A stretch of 64,000 nt of DNA from Labilithrix luteola (GTDB taxonomy: Bacteria > Myxococcota_A > Polyangia > Polyangiales > Polyangiaceae). The position numbers and the translations under genes are program-made. Positions 1 to 9,329 of this stretch are shown one piece after another. Position 1 is the stretch's first letter, and each line of letters starts with the position of its first letter. The stretch is from positions 2,418,001-2,482,000 of the forward strand of contig NZ_CP012333.1 of the NCBI RefSeq assembly GCF_001263205.1, written 5' to 3'. The notes beneath the pieces were generated by a model. It worked only from the letters and a program-made list of their open reading frames with translations. It had not been told where the DNA came from and ran no database searches.

Positions 1-1
1 C

Positions 2-202
2 GGCGCGACACTCGCGGCAATCAGGAGAGCACTCGTCGAGGCAGGCACCTTTACGAATGAGATGCAGCCGGACTCCGTTGCCGCCGCGCTCGTCGATCTG
101 GGCCTCGTAGCCAGACGCGTTCGTCCGGACGCGAGAGGGCGGCACGTCAGGGTCTATGTCGCGCTCGACCCGATGACGACGGCGAGAAGACCGGTCGCCT
201 GA
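2..202 (+). CDS. C-terminal end of an unidentified protein (partial)
   Basis: An open frame runs from the window edge to a TGA at 200-202. The visible 66 residues read like the end of a small DNA-binding or regulatory domain, with an alpha-helical stretch (AAIRRALVEAG), then LVDLGLVARR and a basic beta-hairpin-like end (RGRHVRVYVALDP). This resembles a winged-helix wing, but there is not enough sequence to name a family. Codon use is high-GC, like the chromosome. A perfect palindrome lies 29 bases after the stop. Reality of the frame is likely; function unknown. Confidence 0.45.
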   Translation, partial: GATLAAIRRALVEAGTFTNEMQPDSVAAALVDLGLVARRVRPDARGRHVRVYVALDPMTTARRPVA

Positions 203-231
203 CGACGGCTCTTCGCGCACCGTCATGACCC

Positions 232-263
232 AATCGTTCCCACTTGGACAAGTGGGAACGATT
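232..263. promoter_or_regulatory. Perfect 15-bp inverted repeat, operator or terminator stem
   Basis: AATCGTTCCCACTTG (232-246) is followed by two bases and its exact reverse complement (249-263). It sits just after the partial gene and 40 bases left of the IS66 end. There is no T-run on either side, so a simple rho-independent terminator is not supported. A regulator operator or the remains of an attachment site are alternatives. Confidence 0.5.
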
Positions 264-302
264 AGCGAGCGCAGGGCGCCGGTGTGCGACCCCGATTCGT
301 TC

Positions 303-330
303 GTAACCGTCCGACGAACAGCGTCGTGAC
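303..330 (+). repeat. IS66 left inverted repeat
   Basis: The first 18 bases (303-320) are an exact reverse complement of 2548-2565. With two mismatches the match extends to 28 bases. It defines the outer left end of the element. Confidence 0.92.
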
Positions 331-369
331 GGCCTAACGATCTTGCGGGAGCGTGCGTCGGGAGGTCCG

Positions 370-693
370 ATGGCGCGCAGTCAGTGGTCGGAGATTGAAG
401 CTCGCGGAGTTCTCGAGGCGTGGCGGCGAAGCGGGCTCCCGCTCGAGCGATACGCGCGGCAGCGAGGGATAGTTCCGCAGCGGCTTCACTGGTGGAAGCG
501 CAAGCTCTCGGCCCTCGAGAAGCTCAGCGCGCCGACGCCGGAGCCGGAGCTGCTCCCTGTGCGAGTGAAGTCAGACTCGCGTCGCGGCGAGCCGGTGACT
601 GTACTGCTTCGCACTGGCCATATGCTGAAGGTCTCCCACGGCTTCGATGAAGACGCCTTCGCACGCGTCGTCGCGTTGCTCGAGGGCGCGTGA
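370..693 (+). CDS. tnpA: IS66 accessory protein TnpA
   Basis: This 107-residue protein is the first, small, basic protein of IS66 elements, needed with TnpB for transposition; its exact biochemical role is not well established. The N-terminal half has a helix-turn-helix-like pattern (EARGVLEAWRRSGLPLERYA, then WWKRKL), typical of TnpA. The ATG at 370 is preferred over upstream codons because GGAGG lies at 361-365, a good ribosome-binding distance. Its TGA (691-693) overlaps the tnpB start, which suggests translational coupling. Length is normal for the family. Confidence 0.9.
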   Translation: MARSQWSEIEARGVLEAWRRSGLPLERYARQRGIVPQRLHWWKRKLSALEKLSAPTPEPELLPVRVKSDSRRGEPVTVLLRTGHMLKVSHGFDEDAFARVVALLEGA

Positions 694-1073
694 TGCTCGG
701 ACTGCCGCCGAGTGTTCGCATCTACTTTGCCGCCGAGCCGACCGACATGCGCAAGGGCATCGACGGGCTCCGGGCGATTGTCGAGGCGACGTTGCGCCGA
801 GATCCGTACGAGGGTCACCTCTTCGTCTTTGTCGGCAAGTCGAAGGACAAGGTGAAGATCCTCTTCTGGGACAGATCCGGTTTCGTCCTCTACATGAAGC
901 GCCTGGAGAAAGGCAGATTCCAGCTTCCCTTGGTCGACGAGCGACGCAAGCACGTCGAGATGGAGCCCGCGCAGCTCGCGATGCTGCTCGATGGGATCGA
1001 CCTCAACTCGCGTCGCCTGGCTCGGTGGAATCCGAATCCGCAGAAGGGGATCGACACAGATCGGCAGGTGTGA
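693..1073 (+). CDS. tnpB: IS66 accessory protein TnpB
   Basis: This 126-residue protein is the Orf2-like (TnpB) protein of IS66. Hallmarks are IYFAAEPTDMRKGIDGL near residue 12, the FVFVGKSKDKVKILFWD core, and RLEKGRFQLP. It is required together with TnpA and TnpC for transposition in characterised IS66 members. The ATG at 693 overlaps the tnpA stop (TGATG); a GTG at 690 is an equally possible start one codon earlier. The protein looks full length and intact. Confidence 0.92.
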   Translation: MLGLPPSVRIYFAAEPTDMRKGIDGLRAIVEATLRRDPYEGHLFVFVGKSKDKVKILFWDRSGFVLYMKRLEKGRFQLPLVDERRKHVEMEPAQLAMLLDGIDLNSRRLARWNPNPQKGIDTDRQV

Positions 1074-1086
1074 TCAAAGCTAGTCG

Positions 1087-2528
1087 ATGGTCATGCCGCC
1101 CATCGACCATGAGTGCTCGCTGAAGCAGTTCGTGACCGAACTGGCCGAACGACTCGAGAAACTCGAGCGCGAGAACGCGCAGCTGAAGAAGTCGCTCTAC
1201 GGCGCGCGCAGCGAGCGGAGCAAGCTGCCGCGAGTGAAGACCGGTGAGCCGGTGACGCCCGAGGAAACGAAGGCAACGCGGCGCGCACGGGCCGAGGCAA
1301 AGCTCAAACTCCAACTTTGAGGTTTGAGCACAAAGTGCCGGAGGTGCTCCGCCGCTGCACCGCGTGCGGTAGTACCGAGCTGACGGCGATGGGGCCGGGC
1401 AAGAGCACGTTCGTGTGGGAGTTCGTGCCGGCGAGCTTCGTGCGCCACGAGCATGTGCAGGAAGTCCTGCGTTGTCGGTGCGGAGGTTGCGTCGTGACCG
1501 CGCCGGGCGCACCGAAGGTGATCGAGAAGGGGCAATACGGCGCGAGCTTCCTTGCTCACCTGGCCGTTGCGAAGTGCGCCGACCATCTGCCGATCTACCG
1601 GCTCGAAAAGGAGTTCGCGCGTAAGGGAATGCCGGTCGCGCGGTCGACGATGAACGAGCTGCTTCATCGCGCGTCGACGCTGCTCGAGCCCGTGTGGAAA
1701 CGATTGCTCGATGTCGTTCGCGAGCGCGACATCGTCCTCGCAGACGAAACCCGACTCCGAATTTTGAAGGGTGACAGCGGCAAGCCCAAGACGGGATTCG
1801 TCTGGACGTTCGGCGCAGCCGATGCGGACGGCGGCTACGACATCGCCTATCAATTCGCCGAAAGCCGCTCCGGCTCCACTCCGAAAGCCGTTCTCGAGGG
1901 CACGAAGGGCGTGCTGCTCGTCGACGGCTACAGCGGTTACAACGACATCGAGAAGATCTCGAGTCGCAAGCGTGCCGCCTGCTTCGCCCGTGTTCGGCGC
2001 TACTTCTTCGAGTCGCTGAAGACCACGCCCGTCGCGCAAGAGGCGCTCGACATCATCACCGAGCTCTATCGCGTCGAACACGACGCGAAGGAACAACGAC
2101 TTTCCGAAACCTCACACTTGGAGCTTCGGAAACAGCGCGCCGGTCCGATCCGCGATCGACTCAAGGCCTGGCTCGACGAGCACCGCTCCCGCCATCCGCC
2201 GAAGAGTCCGCTCGGCACGGCGATCCGCTACACGCTCGCTCAATGGGACGAACTTGGCGTCTTCCTCGTCGACGCGCGCGTTCCGCTCGACAACAACGCC
2301 TCGGAGCGCGCTCTCCGCAGGATTGCGCTCGGCCGCAAGAACTACCTCTTCGTCGGTGACGTCGACTCGGGCAAGAGCCTCGCAGGCCTCTACTCGCTGG
2401 TCGCCACGTGCGAGTCGCGCGGTATCAATCCGTTCGACTATATCGTCGACGTCCTCGGCCGCGTGCAGGATCACCCGATGAGCGCCATCGACGAGCTGCT
2501 GCCCGGGCCCTGGGCCACCGCGAACTGA
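1087..2528 (+). pseudogene. tnpC: IS66 transposase TnpC, split by a -1 frameshift at 1317
   Basis: This is the DDE transposase of the element. The first frame (1087-1320, 77 aa) is the N-terminal leucine-rich coiled-coil (LAERLEKLERENAQLKK). It stops at TGA 1318-1320. The rest (1317-2528, about 403 aa) continues in the -1 frame with a Cys zinc-finger (CTACG, then CRCGGC) and the catalytic core: Asp in VLADETRL, Asp in VDGYSGY and Glu in NNASERALR. Together they give about 480 residues, close to normal. A TTG overlapping the stop (TTGA) could allow re-initiation, but in most IS66 members tnpC is one frame, so a one-base loss, a frameshift signal or a sequence error is likely. Confidence 0.85.
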
Positions 2529-2537
2529 CGGCCATCT

Positions 2538-2565
2538 GTCAGGACGGTGTTCGTCGGACGGTTAC
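2538..2565 (-). repeat. IS66 right inverted repeat
   Basis: Read on the minus strand from 2565, the sequence matches the left end at 26 of 28 positions; the mismatches are at positions 19 and 24. It lies 10 bases after the tnpC stop. Confidence 0.92.
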
Positions 2566-2965
2566 AATCCGCGCTGTGATTCGCCATGTGCGAAGTGGAT
2601 ACGATGAGCCCGAGCCGCGCACGGCGCCATCCCCCGTACGGTTACCTCTCCAAGGCCGCAGTGGCCGAGGCTCGTCCACCGAAGACTCGGGTGCGGAGCC
2701 GGCTGCGAGCCCGCGGCCGGCCACGCCCGGCATGGCCACTCGCGCGACAGCGGCCATCCGGACTGCGGCTACGGGAACCGTACCAGCCTCGCCCACCCGG
2801 GCGGCATGGCTGGTGGCTCGGCCCTTCACCGACAACTGGACGCTTGAACGCCCGTGCCCCGCCGCCGCAAGCGGGACCGGAATCCGGCGTTTCGTCCACG
2901 ACATCCGTTACCTAGCGCGCGGTCCCCTCGGTCACAAGACCCCAACCACACGACCACATTTGGTT
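2566..2965. other. 400-bp gap without a supported gene
   Basis: The stretch separates the IS66 right end from the 3' end of the SIR2-NACHT gene. Several open frames cross it, but they have no recognisable protein character and run antisense into the neighbouring gene. The base composition changes from high-GC to clearly AT-richer near 2940, marking the edge of the transferred segment. I see no repeat or RNA gene here. Confidence 0.5.
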
Positions 2966-5900
2966 TTACGAGCGGGACAAATACCTTCTTCCGTGCCGAA
3001 GCCCCGCAGTTCTAATTACGGCCCTAAGATTCTTCTGAAACCGACTTGCTTCGGAAGTAACGATCGGCACAAGTCGCTCAATCACAAATCTCTCCGTTGC
3101 AATACCACCAAGCAAGTGCCCATAGAACGAATCGGCCGGGACATGAAGCTCATCAATAAGGAACAGGAGTTCCGTTTCGGCAAATGCATCCGAGCTCAAA
3201 TCAGACATACGCATAAAAACAGTTCTCGCCAATACGCGTTTGTAGACGACGCCTACATCGGCAAAACTCGCAACGAGGCGGCTCTTCTGATCGGCAGACA
3301 TGTGCGCTACCAGAAATCTCGATAGCCGGTCCGCGAACCAGGCGTGTTCATCCCCGTCAGATGCAGATTCGACGAGCCAATCGGTCCACCAACCAATGGG
3401 GCCAAGCTCAACTCCGGCAACTTCCTCGTCCAGGGCTCGCTCAAGCACAGGGCCGGCGACCGTCGCATCCCGCAGCTTGAGAAGATCTATCAATAGCTTT
3501 CCGGTGCGCTTCCAGCTGAGATCGAGCTGCGCTACGAAGTGTAGCGGTTCATGGTGACGTTGCTCCGCAGAAAGCCCGACGAGCTGGCGGAGCACATCGA
3601 ATGCCAGTTCGTCATCGTTCGAACGACAAAACAGAACGATTGCGTCGCAAACGACTGAGGATGACCTGGGGAGGGTCGCCAACCGCTCAGCGAGATCTGG
3701 ACGATTCCGACACAGGGCGTAAAGAGCCCTCACTGGCCAACCCAGCTTTTCTCCACTTCGGATCATTTCCAGCAAACGGTCGACATGGCGAACATCAAAC
3801 GACGACCATGAAAGCTCTTCCTTGGCAAAACGAGAGATAAACCAAATCGACGTGGCGGCACTGACCACTCCTGCGAGAAGCAATTCACCGGCCAAAATCA
3901 GTGTTGAAGTAGAATATCGATCAATAAGAAGCCTGCACAATACATCTGCGCGAACTCTTGAAATCGGCGCTGTGGTGCCGCCAGGCAAGAACGCCGACCG
4001 AATCGCATCAACCTCAAATCGAACGAGCAGTTGGCCACATGCGGAGACTAAGCCGGCCACGTCCTCTTCTGCGACCTCGCTCTCTGTCTCCTCTTCGGGG
4101 AGCTTCTCTGCTCGCTCGACCAGCTCGAGTATGGCCGCAATGTCGGTGACCTCAAGATGCGGCAAGAGCGCCTTCACAATACCGTTGCAACAGTAGTTGT
4201 AGTCGTGTCGATTGGTATACAGCTCTTCGAAGAGCTCTCTCTTCGAAGAGGCTCCCTCGAGTTTGACGAGTTGCTGGACGGCGGCGGCTGCAAGCATATT
4301 CCCCGTCTTCATCAACTCTCGCAATAGCGGGATGTGGATACGCGAGGTCTCAACGCCTCTTTCCAATGCACTTTCCAGCTGATCTTCGAAGAGCTGCCTC
4401 CCCGGTGCACGAGAGAGGACTTCCGTCAGAAGTCGTGAAACGACCGCGTCTCGTCCGTATTCCATATATTTGGACGCATTCAGCGCAAGGGCGAGATCCG
4501 TATCAATCACGGCTTCAATGAAAGCGTCTGCATCAACTTCGGACATCACGCTCAGCGCAAGAAACAGTGCCTGATCCATCGAGTGAGACGCAGTGTCTTC
4601 TCAAGGACGGATCGATCAAGTCGAAACTTTCGCGCAAGCTCGCAGGCGGCGAGGTATTCCGTCGCCGATTGATGAAAGAATACAACCCGCGAATTTGGAC
4701 TTGCCACAAGCACATCATTGGATACTAACCAGTTAACAACTTCGGACGCGTTGACATTTTTGATCTCAGCGCGCCGCAAGGCTGGCTCAAGAAGATCGAG
4801 AATATCCGCGAGAGTTCGTGCTTCTTCACCGCGGTCGACCGCTTCGTATGCCACCTTCGACAAGACTTCAACAAGATCGAAATGAGCACCAAACTTCACT
4901 TCAAACTTCACCGTCACTTCGTCAAACACGGCCTTAAAAAGGTCCCTTGGCCGCGGTTCAAGAGGCAAAGACACTCGACGAGAGACAATCAAATTAAAAT
5001 AAAACGGCTTCTGGAGAAGCTCTCGCGCAGCCTCCCGAAATCGCCCTCGAGACTAAGGCCAAGCCGATTGAGGGTCGCGGATACAAACTCCGCATCAATC
5101 CGGTCGAGATCGTACGTGGGGAAGTCGAGCCTATCGAAACCATAGGCGCTGCGAGAGCCAAGCACTACTGTGGCCGACGGATATCTATCAAGGACATTGG
5201 CAATATTGGATACGCATACCCCACTATCCAAGTACTCCCTAGGAAGCTCATTGAACGAGTCCACAAAAAACTTTAATCTGCAAGTGCGCGAAAGTCTGTC
5301 TAGCGACAATCGTGGCGGGAGCGCCTCCTCGATTTGTTGTTCGAGATCTCCGCGATAGAATTTTAGGTCGACATAGACTGGAACAATTACGCTCGATGAC
5401 GCTAGGGGCTCCGCAAGGCAAGCATCATGAAGCTGTTCCGCCAGTGAAGCGACTGCGCGCCGGAGGGCATAGGTCTTTCCTGCTCCTGGCGGCCCCACGA
5501 GCGCCGCCCGCGGTGGTCCATCGACGAGGAAGGTTTCGGACAGTTGCCCTTCGTGGCAGAAATCGACCGAAGTTTTGCCCCGGCTCCAGGCCACTCGGTG
5601 GGCATGGACACGCAGTGGGAACTCGCGTTCAACGCGAGGAGCCCTGGTAAGCCCGTCAGCATAGCGCGCAAGGCGAAGCAGTTCCTCAGGTGACAGCGTG
5701 GCATCCAGCGCGACGCTTGCACAAACGCTCGAAGAGGGAGCGAGTTCATCGAGAACTTTCAGTAGCGCTCCATGCTGCCCACATTCAGTAGGATACGACA
5801 CCAGATGAATTCCGTAATTCCTCCGCCAGAATCGTTCCTCGTCCGTGGCAGTATCAGGCATGACCGCATAATGGTCACGCGTGCCCCCCTTGAAAGTGTT

Positions 5901-6557
5901 CGCGAGGAGATCCCTGATAAAATAGAAGTTTGGGTCTCGCAGACTGAATCCTAGATAGACAACAGGCCGAGTCGCCATCAACATCTTCAGCGACTCGAGC
6001 GCCGCGTGTCGATCCCCGCCGGGCAATAGCGCTCGATACTGCTCACGAGTCAGAATGACACTCTCAACGTCCTGGATATCGCCATGCGGCTTGAATACAA
6101 AATCAAGACTTCTAGCCTGAACGATATCGGCAATTTCCATCAGCTGCCGATTTGTTATAGGCCCACGAACGGGTCGATCCGGCAGCCATGTCTGAAGGGC
6201 GATTTCGAGAAGATTGTCGTAATTCGTGGTGATAAAGCAACGCGGCCCCAACCCGATGATCTTGCGATGAATCTCGTGGGGTCGTGCGATGCCATAGCGG
6301 CACGAGCGACGCAGGAACTGACCAGTCTGCGGCTTTGTCAGCAAGTCGAACCCTAGACTTGCTGCTTGCAGTAGGTCTCCGCGAGACTTCTCGCGCCGCA
6401 CCGAATCTGCGGGCAACCCCTCGGATTCGAGAAACTCCGCGAGTTCGCCAATCAGGTCCGGCCAAGAGGGCAACCCTGACCACATTGAGATGCCAGCGCC
6501 TACAAATATCACAGCGTCGTCCTGAGCCAGCACTTGTCGAAGCTTCTTCAGATCCAT
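2966..6557 (-). pseudogene. SIR2-NACHT (Avs/bNACHT-like) defence protein, two -1 frameshifts
   Basis: Three consecutive minus-strand frames make one protein of about 1200 residues. Part 1 (6557-4989) has an N-terminal SIR2-like NADase domain: GAG at residue 20, TNYDN near 111 and catalytic-type His in FKPHGD near 158. It is followed by a STAND/NACHT ATPase with Walker A GPPGAGKT (355-362) and Walker B FFVDSFNE (about 430). Part 2 (4992-4552) is the NACHT winged-helix end (VVFFHQSATEYLAA). Part 3 (4579-2966) is an all-helical repeat sensor region. Both joins are -1 shifts: one in a T-rich run at 4990-5000, one at TRW/DQALF near 4577. SIR2-STAND proteins are known anti-phage NAD+-depleting systems. 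The gene is AT-richer than its surroundings, which suggests transfer. Whether it is dead, recoded or wrongly sequenced is open. Confidence 0.85.
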
Positions 6558-6892
6558 ACCTGGCCATCTTATCTTTATCCGCCCGCGCGGGCGGGCTAGT
6601 TACTTAGGTGGCTGCATAGCTTGGCCCATTTCGCATTTGGGCACTTATATCATCCGAAATGAAGAGTAAGCAGCACTGCTCGAGGGTATCCAAGCATGTG
6701 AAAGGTCCTGCCACCGAGGGCGGACCACTACGCCGTCCGACGCTTGATGACTTGAACGGGCATCCCGCAAAGGAGCGCTGGGCCATAGACGAAGGACTGC
6801 AAGGCGAATATCAATAGACTTTGGCGAGAGCCCAGTCCGTAACACGACGCTGTCAACGATCACCATTTTTAAGATTGCTCACACGAGGGTCA
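6558..6892. other. 335-bp gap upstream of the SIR2-NACHT gene
   Basis: This AT-richer spacer must contain the SIR2-NACHT promoter on the minus strand and lies after the sce7725-like stop codon. I see no convincing promoter boxes, repeats or coding frame. Short frames here lack family features. Confidence 0.4.
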
Positions 6893-7804
6893 TCATGAGC
6901 TCCAGGTGATGTGGATCGAGAGTCGCTTGACCTCACCAAGGCCAGGGAACGTCCCGTTCGCGTGATGTTGCAGAAGCTCCTGACAAGCATTGGTGAAATC
7001 CAGTTTTCCAGGGTTGGCCGTAGAGTACTGGGCGAGCGAAGCGACTGCCTCTCCGAACTTACCGGCGGGATTCGCTGGAGTGGTGTTACTTGTGGACAAG
7101 AAATGATGGCAATAGACGCCTTGTGCCAGCCGATCCTCCGTCAAATGAATCGCTACCGCATAGGCAGGCCCACCACCATCTGTGTAGCGCGATCCGATCG
7201 TCTTGTTGTCTCCAAACCCCACATAGCTGCGCGTCATGTACGTCAGGTGAAGATCGCTAAAGAAGCTTCCTGGCGGGTAATTGGCGTTACGTACTTGAGA
7301 GTTGAACCCATCCCGCAACACTGCGCGATTCGGGAATGGAGTTTGATGGTTGGTACTGGTAGCGTTGTCGACAAATAGATTCAACGCTGGGCCAGCTGTG
7401 TTGAGCGCGGAAATCGCTCCGATTGCGGGAACGCCGTAGTGAAGGTAGATCGGCTGCGCTTGCTGAACGTGCGCACCGAACGCCGTCACTTCCCCCGGCT
7501 GGAGCCCAGGGTGGACAATCAAGACCGGCGTTACGGAGGCCCCCACCCTCCGCATCTCGGCGAGGAGCTGCGTGGTGGCTTGTGGTGCACCCGACAGCTC
7601 GCCGACGTGTGGATTCATCACGAGACCTACTGAGAGCCCTGCCGAAGCAAACCTCGCGGAGCGCTTTATGATCGTGCCGGTCGCCACGCGAACGGGCTCG
7701 AAGAGGGGAGTAATCTTCCCGTTTGCTACGAGCGCACTGGACGTGCGTTCGACTGCCTTGAGTTCAAACGTCTTCGCCCTGAGGAATGGAAAGTATTTGC
7801 TCAT
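6893..7804 (-). CDS. sce7725-like protein (beta-protein family)
   Basis: This 303-residue protein starts MSKYFPFLRAKTFELKA, the signature opening of the sce7725 family, which belongs with the phage-T4-type 'beta protein' group. Members are about 300-350 aa and often sit beside sce7726-like genes; their biochemical function is not established. The sequence looks like an alternating alpha/beta fold (LIVHPG, YLHYGVPAIGA), with a conserved central RSYVGFGDNKTIG segment. No signal peptide or membrane segment is seen, so it is probably cytosolic. Its start lies inside the 3' end of the upstream sce7726-like gene (41-bp overlap), which indicates one operon and probably joint function. A two-gene defence or stress module is an inference from the island context. 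Confidence 0.75.
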   Translation of the reverse strand: MSKYFPFLRAKTFELKAVERTSSALVANGKITPLFEPVRVATGTIIKRSARFASAGLSVGLVMNPHVGELSGAPQATTQLLAEMRRVGASVTPVLIVHPGLQPGEVTAFGAHVQQAQPIYLHYGVPAIGAISALNTAGPALNLFVDNATSTNHQTPFPNRAVLRDGFNSQVRNANYPPGSFFSDLHLTYMTRSYVGFGDNKTIGSRYTDGGGPAYAVAIHLTEDRLAQGVYCHHFLSTSNTTPANPAGKFGEAVASLAQYSTANPGKLDFTNACQELLQHHANGTFPGLGEVKRLSIHITWSS

Positions 7805-8660
7805 CGTGAGCGATGAGATCGCCCAACGTCACGCTGGTCAAGCGTTCGGTGATTCGGTTCCACATCTGCGACTTTGTGCCGCTTTCGAGGTAAGCGCTTA
7901 GAAGCGGTCGCGGGACGCGTGCAAGTTGTTCGCGAGTGCAGCGCATTCGTCGCTTCAAAACAGCCACCATTGCATCGTGAACAGAGCGCGGAGTGCATGT
8001 CGCAAGCGCGTCGGCGCATTCCTGACGGATGGTCACCTCCGTTGCACAAGGAGCCCGGCCAACGACTCGCCGAGTCACCTCGATAACCTCATCGCGACGT
8101 AGCGCGTCGACGATCATGCGAGGGCGGACGTTCTCCGCGTTGGAAAGCGCATCGCGAACAACTTGAAACGACAGCGTCCGAGTCAGAACAAGGATTCCGA
8201 CGTGCGACGGAAGCGTCGCTCGCAATTCCTCACCCCGCCCATCGTACGTAACAACGAAGATCCGATCGAAGACCGCCGAATAGTCAGCGAGCTGAGACTG
8301 AAGCCGATCAAGATTGTCCAGCTCCGTCTTAATCTCGTAGGCGATGGAAGTGCCGTTGAACACCGCCATGTCGGCTTTTGATTTCCAGACGCGAAGCTCC
8401 GGAATCAGGGCGCTCGTCGTAGGAGAATGGCGCCCAAGGAACAGCTTGGCTGCGATTGTCGACCGGTACACGTAGTCGCATCGATACGACCGCTGTAGCA
8501 GTTCGAATACGCCCGCCAACGCGTCCTTCACCGAGCACTGCATTCCGACGAGATCGGCGAAGCCGGTCTGGTCGACAGCTGCGGCGAGGTATGCGGACCG
8601 TCCGTTCAGCCCGAGCTCACGGATGACAGGGCCAGACAGACATCGACCGAGGGTGGGCAA
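7764..8660 (-). CDS. sce7726-like protein with PD-(D/E)XK nuclease-like core
   Basis: This protein of about 298 residues matches the sce7726 family. Its middle contains a restriction-endonuclease-like core: Glu in ALIPELRV (about 88), Asp in KSKADMAVFN (about 97) and EIK in IAYEIKTELD (109-111), then a QLADYSAVFDRIFVVT strand-helix unit. This predicts a metal-dependent nuclease, but activity is unproven. The start is uncertain: TTG at 8660 opens this frame, while an ATG near 8716 begins a well-formed peptide in another frame (MIDRSKWRHYLDAVG), so the true N-terminus may have been lost to a frameshift. It is the first gene of the operon with the sce7725-like gene. Confidence 0.75.
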   Translation of the reverse strand: MPTLGRCLSGPVIRELGLNGRSAYLAAAVDQTGFADLVGMQCSVKDALAGVFELLQRSYRCDYVYRSTIAAKLFLGRHSPTTSALIPELRVWKSKADMAVFNGTSIAYEIKTELDNLDRLQSQLADYSAVFDRIFVVTYDGRGEELRATLPSHVGILVLTRTLSFQVVRDALSNAENVRPRMIVDALRRDEVIEVTRRVVGRAPCATEVTIRQECADALATCTPRSVHDAMVAVLKRRMRCTREQLARVPRPLLSAYLESGTKSQMWNRITERLTSVTLGDLIAHDEQILSIPQGEDV

Positions 8661-8716
8661 AACCCCCAGGCCCGACGGCGTCGAGGTAGTGCCGCCATTT
8701 GCTGCGGTCTATCATA

Positions 8717-9197
8717 CGCGCTGGATACTACGCCGCTGGCCCGAATGAAGAGGAAGAGTCTGACGATGACACACGGCGGCCATTCGAGCCTGCCGTCACT
8801 TCATCCAGATTCCAGGATCCTGGAGACGTCCAGTTCGGGGGATTAGAACGCCGAGCGAGCCATGGCCGCGGCACACCATCAAATAATGACAGGAGCCGCC
8901 TCGCGGTGTGGACGAGACGCTTGAAGAATCTACTTGTTCAGAAGCTGCGCGCGCAGACGCCGTGGCGTTTCGGAGCACAGAAGGCCTCACGAATTTGGCG
9001 AAGGGCGAGGCGATGAAGTGGCAGGAGACGGGCTAACGATCGAGGGCGTTCTCCAGCCAGGAGGAACAGGGCGCGGGGGGCGAGACTTTGTCGCTTCTAC
9101 AGCGTGGCAAGTCCTCGGTTGCGGCCACCGTGCGCGACTGCGCCAAACGACAGAAGCCCGCCTCATCTCTGAAGCAGGCTTCTTGAAGACCCTTGGG
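8717..9197. other. 480-bp gap between the island genes and tRNA-Pro
   Basis: I find no frame with family character in this stretch; the frames seen are shadows. It is the segment immediately 3' of the tRNA-Pro gene, where an integrated element's end would be expected. No second copy of the tRNA 3' end is visible in this gap or elsewhere in the left 8.7 kb, so the far attachment site, if any, is outside the window. Confidence 0.5.
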
Positions 9198-9271
9198 TCG
9201 GGGAGGCGGGATTTGAACCCGCGACAACAAGCACCCAAAGCTTGTGCACTACCGGGCTGTGCGACTCCCCG
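9198..9271 (-). tRNA. tRNA-Pro (anticodon TGG)
   Basis: A complete cloverleaf can be folded: acceptor CGGGGAG/CTCCCCG, D-stem GCAC/GTGC, anticodon stem CAAGC/GCTTG with loop TTTGGGT (anticodon TGG), and T-arm GCGGGTTCAAATCCCGC. The discriminator base is A, and CCA is not encoded. The 3' end points toward the accessory island at lower coordinates, a classic integration target. Confidence 0.95.
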
Positions 9272-9329
9272 GAAACAGCATCGTTCTAGCACGGCATGAG
9301 CGCCGGTGCTGAGGTTTGCGCGGTGCGCA

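Larger units (their letters stand above)
303..2565 (+). mobile_element. IS66-family insertion sequence, 2263 bp
   Basis: The element is bounded by 28-bp inverted repeats (303-330 and 2538-2565) that begin GTAACCGTCC and match at 26 of 28 positions. It carries the three IS66 genes in order: tnpA, tnpB and tnpC. IS66 elements normally duplicate 8 bp of target, but the flanks differ here (ATTCGTTC on the left, AATCCGCG on the right). The tnpC frame is interrupted, so the copy may no longer move by itself. The boundaries are well supported by the matching ends. Confidence 0.92.

Noticed and set aside
2408..3325. Plus-strand frame across the IS66 end and the SIR2-NACHT 3' end
   Set aside because: It crosses an element boundary and then runs antisense to a recognised protein; no homology-like features.
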